Part shown: positions 4,864 to 6,932 of the stretch, piece after piece
How the letters are laid out: every line of letters starts with the position of its first letter
Numbering within the stretch: position 1 is the first letter of the stretch
Assembly: GCA_919901875.1 (NCBI GenBank)
Contig: CAKKQG010000076.1
Location: 1-6,932, forward strand
Length of the DNA stretch: 6,932 bases
Direction: 5' to 3'
DNA from: Anaerolineales bacterium
Lineage (GTDB): Bacteria > Chloroflexota > Anaerolineae > Anaerolineales > VGOW01
The notes under the pieces: generated by a model
The model's input: only the letters and a program-made list of their open reading frames with translations
Databases searched by the model: none
Told to the model about the DNA's origin: nothing
Translations under genes and position numbers: made by a program

Positions 4864-6932
4864 ATGGATCTCCACGCCGCCCTCCATCGCCACTTCATCT
4901 TCCCCGAATTTCGCCCGGGACAACAAGAAGCCCTCACGCATATTTTAGAAGGACGCGATGCGCTCGTCGTCATGCCCACCGGCTCGGGCAAGTCGCTCAT
5001 CTATCAACTCGCCGCGCTCAGCCTCGACGGCACCGCCCTCGTCATCTCGCCCCTCGTCGCGCTGATGAAAGATCAAATTGACAGCCTGATCAAACGCAAC
5101 ATCGCCGCCACCTTCATCAACTCGTCCCTCTCCACTGCTGAACAAAATAAACGCTTGCAGTCTTTCGCCAATGGCGAATACAAAATGATTCTGGTCGCGC
5201 CGGAACGCTTGCGTCAACAAACATTCCGCGAGGTGTTGGCGCAAACAAAAATCAGTCTGCTGGCGATTGACGAAGCGCACTGCCTCTCGCAATGGGGTCA
5301 CGATTTTCGTCCCGATTATTTGCACATCGCCCACGCCCGCCGTCAACTTAATTCACCGATCACCCTCGCCCTCACCGCCACTGCCACCCCGCGTGTGCAA
5401 GACGACATCATTCAGTTACTTGGCTTGCCTCACGCCGAGCGCGTCATCACCGGCTTCAATCGCCCCAATCTTTTTTTGGAAGTGTTCGCCGCGCGCGACG
5501 AGTCGGCGAAATTAAATCTCACCCGTGATTTTTTGACTCAAGCCGAAGGCGCGGGCATCCTCTACGTCGGCACGCGGCGCGACGCCGAAAATGTCGCCGC
5601 CTTCATTCGTGACGAACTTAAACTTTCCGCGCAGCATTATCACGCCGCCCTTGACACGGTGATGCGGACTCGCACCCAAGACGCTTTTCTCTCCGGCGAC
5701 CTGCCGCTCATCGTCGCCACCAACGCCTTCGGTATGGGCATAGATCGTCCTGACGTGCGCTTCGTGCTGCACTACACCATGCCCTCCACGCTCGAAGCCT
5801 ATTATCAAGAAGCGGGTCGCGCCGGTAGAGACGGCTTGCCCGCGCGCGTCGCCTTGTTGTATTCGCCTAACGATACGCGCTTACATTCCTTCTTCATTGA
5901 AAATGATTCGCCAACGGAAGATGAACTGCGCGCCGTTCACAACTTTTTGCGCGGACCCGTTCAAGGGGTTGCCGCCGCCGAAATTGAAGCCACCACCAAA
6001 CTTCACCAGACAAAAATCCGCGTCGCGCTTGAACAACTTGAATCGATCAACGCCATCAAACGTGATCCCGATGTCTCCGGCTTTTTGCAAATCGAAGCGC
6101 TGCCCCTCAACGAAAAATCTTTGCATCAACTTGCGGCGCAAGTCGCCACGCGCCGCAAATACAAATACGCCTTGCTCGATAAAGTAGTGGACTACGCCGA
6201 GACCAACGCTTGTCGCCGTCATGTGTTGCTCGATCATTTTGGCGATAAAGATAAAAGGGAAGTGTCGCCGCAAGAATGTTGCGACAACTGCATTGAACGC
6301 GCGGAAACTGCCTCTGCTGTTCAACCTTCAACCACTGCGGTCAACGACGTGGCGTCCCTCTCGCAAGCCGAGCGCGGCGCGTTGATCGTCCTCGATACTG
6401 TTACCAAACTCAAACCCGAAGTGGGCAAAGGCAAACTCGCTCAAATTCTCAAAGGCTCAACCTCTTCTGAAATCGAACGCTACAAAGGCTCGCGCAACTT
6501 CGGAAAATTTATTTCACTTCGCATCAGCGAGATCGAATCGCTCGTAGATCAATTAATGGATGCAGGCTATCTCAAACAAACGGGCGGAAAATATCCCGTC
6601 CTCACCTTGACTCCGCGTGGCGAGATCGCCCTCAAGACCCGCGCCGCCATTCGCGTTGACCTGCGTCAAGTGCGCGCCGCCGAATCAGATCGCGCTCGCG
6701 CCAAAATGCGTGCTGGTGGCACCGTCGCCCTCACCTTTGAATCCCTTCAACGTGGACTCAACGTCGAACAAATCGCCGCCGAGCGCGGACTCGCCGTTGG
6801 CACCATCTACTCGCATCTCTCCCAACTCATCGCCGAAGGGCGGGTGAACGTGGATGCAGTGGTGGCGAAAGACGTGCAAGATCAAATTCGCGCCGTCATC
6901 AAAAAGATCGGCGCCATTGAATACATCTCGCC
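4864..6932 (+). CDS. recQ: RecQ-type ATP-dependent DNA helicase, 3' end cut by the window
   Basis: The frame is open for 689 codons and runs off the right edge. All RecQ core motifs are present: motif 0 'FRPGQQ' (16-21), Walker A 'MPTGSGKS' (37-44), 'SPLVALMKDQ' (62-71), DEAH (136-139) with the aromatic-rich loop 'CLSQWGHDFRPDY' (140-152), 'TATA' (171-174), 'ATNAFGMGIDRPDV' (285-298) and 'QEAGRAGRDG' (315-324). The RQC zinc site has C450 (in 'CRR'), then C472, C473 and C476 in 'ECCDNC'. Its cysteine spacing differs from the common C-x2-C-x2-C. A winged helix follows (about 495-600). From about 612, 'TFESLQRGLNVEQIAAERGL' and 'IYSHLSQLIAEG' match an HTH_40-type domain rather than HRDC. RecQ unwinds DNA 3' to 5' in recombination and fork repair. 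The ATG follows a G-free repeat with no Shine-Dalgarno site; it gives the normal RecQ N-terminus. Probably read through from dprE1, 114 bases upstream. Confidence 0.95.
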   Translation, partial: MDLHAALHRHFIFPEFRPGQQEALTHILEGRDALVVMPTGSGKSLIYQLAALSLDGTALVISPLVALMKDQIDSLIKRNIAATFINSSLSTAEQNKRLQSFANGEYKMILVAPERLRQQTFREVLAQTKISLLAIDEAHCLSQWGHDFRPDYLHIAHARRQLNSPITLALTATATPRVQDDIIQLLGLPHAERVITGFNRPNLFLEVFAARDESAKLNLTRDFLTQAEGAGILYVGTRRDAENVAAFIRDELKLSAQHYHAALDTVMRTRTQDAFLSGDLPLIVATNAFGMGIDRPDVRFVLHYTMPSTLEAYYQEAGRAGRDGLPARVALLYSPNDTRLHSFFIENDSPTEDELRAVHNFLRGPVQGVAAAEIEATTKLHQTKIRVALEQLESINAIKRDPDVSGFLQIEALPLNEKSLHQLAAQVATRRKYKYALLDKVVDYAETNACRRHVLLDHFGDKDKREVSPQECCDNCIERAETASAVQPSTTAVNDVASLSQAERGALIVLDTVTKLKPEVGKGKLAQILKGSTSSEIERYKGSRNFGKFISLRISEIESLVDQLMDAGYLKQTGGKYPVLTLTPRGEIALKTRAAIRVDLRQVRAAESDRARAKMRAGGTVALTFESLQRGLNVEQIAAERGLAVGTIYSHLSQLIAEGRVNVDAVVAKDVQDQIRAVIKKIGAIEYIS

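Noticed and set aside
4602..5000. A minus-strand open frame encoding a repetitive peptide (LEVGSWK repeated).
   Set aside because: Seven-base units repeated three times give a seven-residue peptide period automatically; the frame overlaps the ends of dprE1 and recQ and has no other protein-like feature.
4945..5346. Antisense open frame of 133 residues opposite recQ, and a similar one at 5881-6324.
   Set aside because: They lie wholly within the conserved recQ frame, show no recognisable domain and have the composition of a reverse-frame shadow.

Overview
The window (about 52% G+C by eye) carries five protein genes and no RNA gene that I can recognise. It looks like chromosomal DNA from a member of the Chloroflexota, perhaps an Anaerolineae-type lineage. 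The basis is a RecQ with an HTH_40-like C-terminus, a DUF6930/ST7-like repeat protein, absence of Shine-Dalgarno sites before most starts, and short heptamer arrays after genes. This placement is inference from style, not from a marker gene.

Left part, minus strand (50-2474): a two-gene operon. The first gene encodes a 632-residue protein with DUF6930- and DUF7309-like N-terminal regions and a TPR-type C-terminal half resembling bacterial ST7-like proteins. One base after its stop comes a DinB-superfamily four-helix protein with an intact His triad (H50, H144, H148). Neither has a known specific function.

A 47-base divergent intergenic region (2475-2521) carries plausible promoters for both directions. 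Both are placed so that the transcripts would be leaderless or nearly so.

Right part, plus strand (2522-6932): a short-chain dehydrogenase and an FAD-dependent oxidase that match DprE2 and DprE1, the two-enzyme epimerase that converts polyprenyl-phospho-ribose into polyprenyl-phospho-D-arabinofuranose. They are followed by a RecQ helicase that runs off the right edge. The DprE2/DprE1 order is the reverse of that in mycobacteria. The oxidase has Ala at the position equivalent to the mycobacterial Cys387 that covalent nitro-benzothiazinone inhibitors attack. The pair implies that this organism makes a lipid-linked arabinofuranose donor, so it may have arabinosylated surface glycans or proteins. 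The polyprenyl-phospho-pentose synthase and the arabinosyltransferase are not in this window.

Three arrays of 7-base repeats follow the stop codons of the DinB gene, dprE2 and dprE1. The first two share a nearly identical dyad core (CACTGATCACTG and CATTGATCATTG). The third, between dprE1 and recQ, has 4 octamers and 10 heptamers, contains no G on the plus strand for more than 110 bases, and runs right up to the recQ ATG. These arrays are the least explained part of the window.
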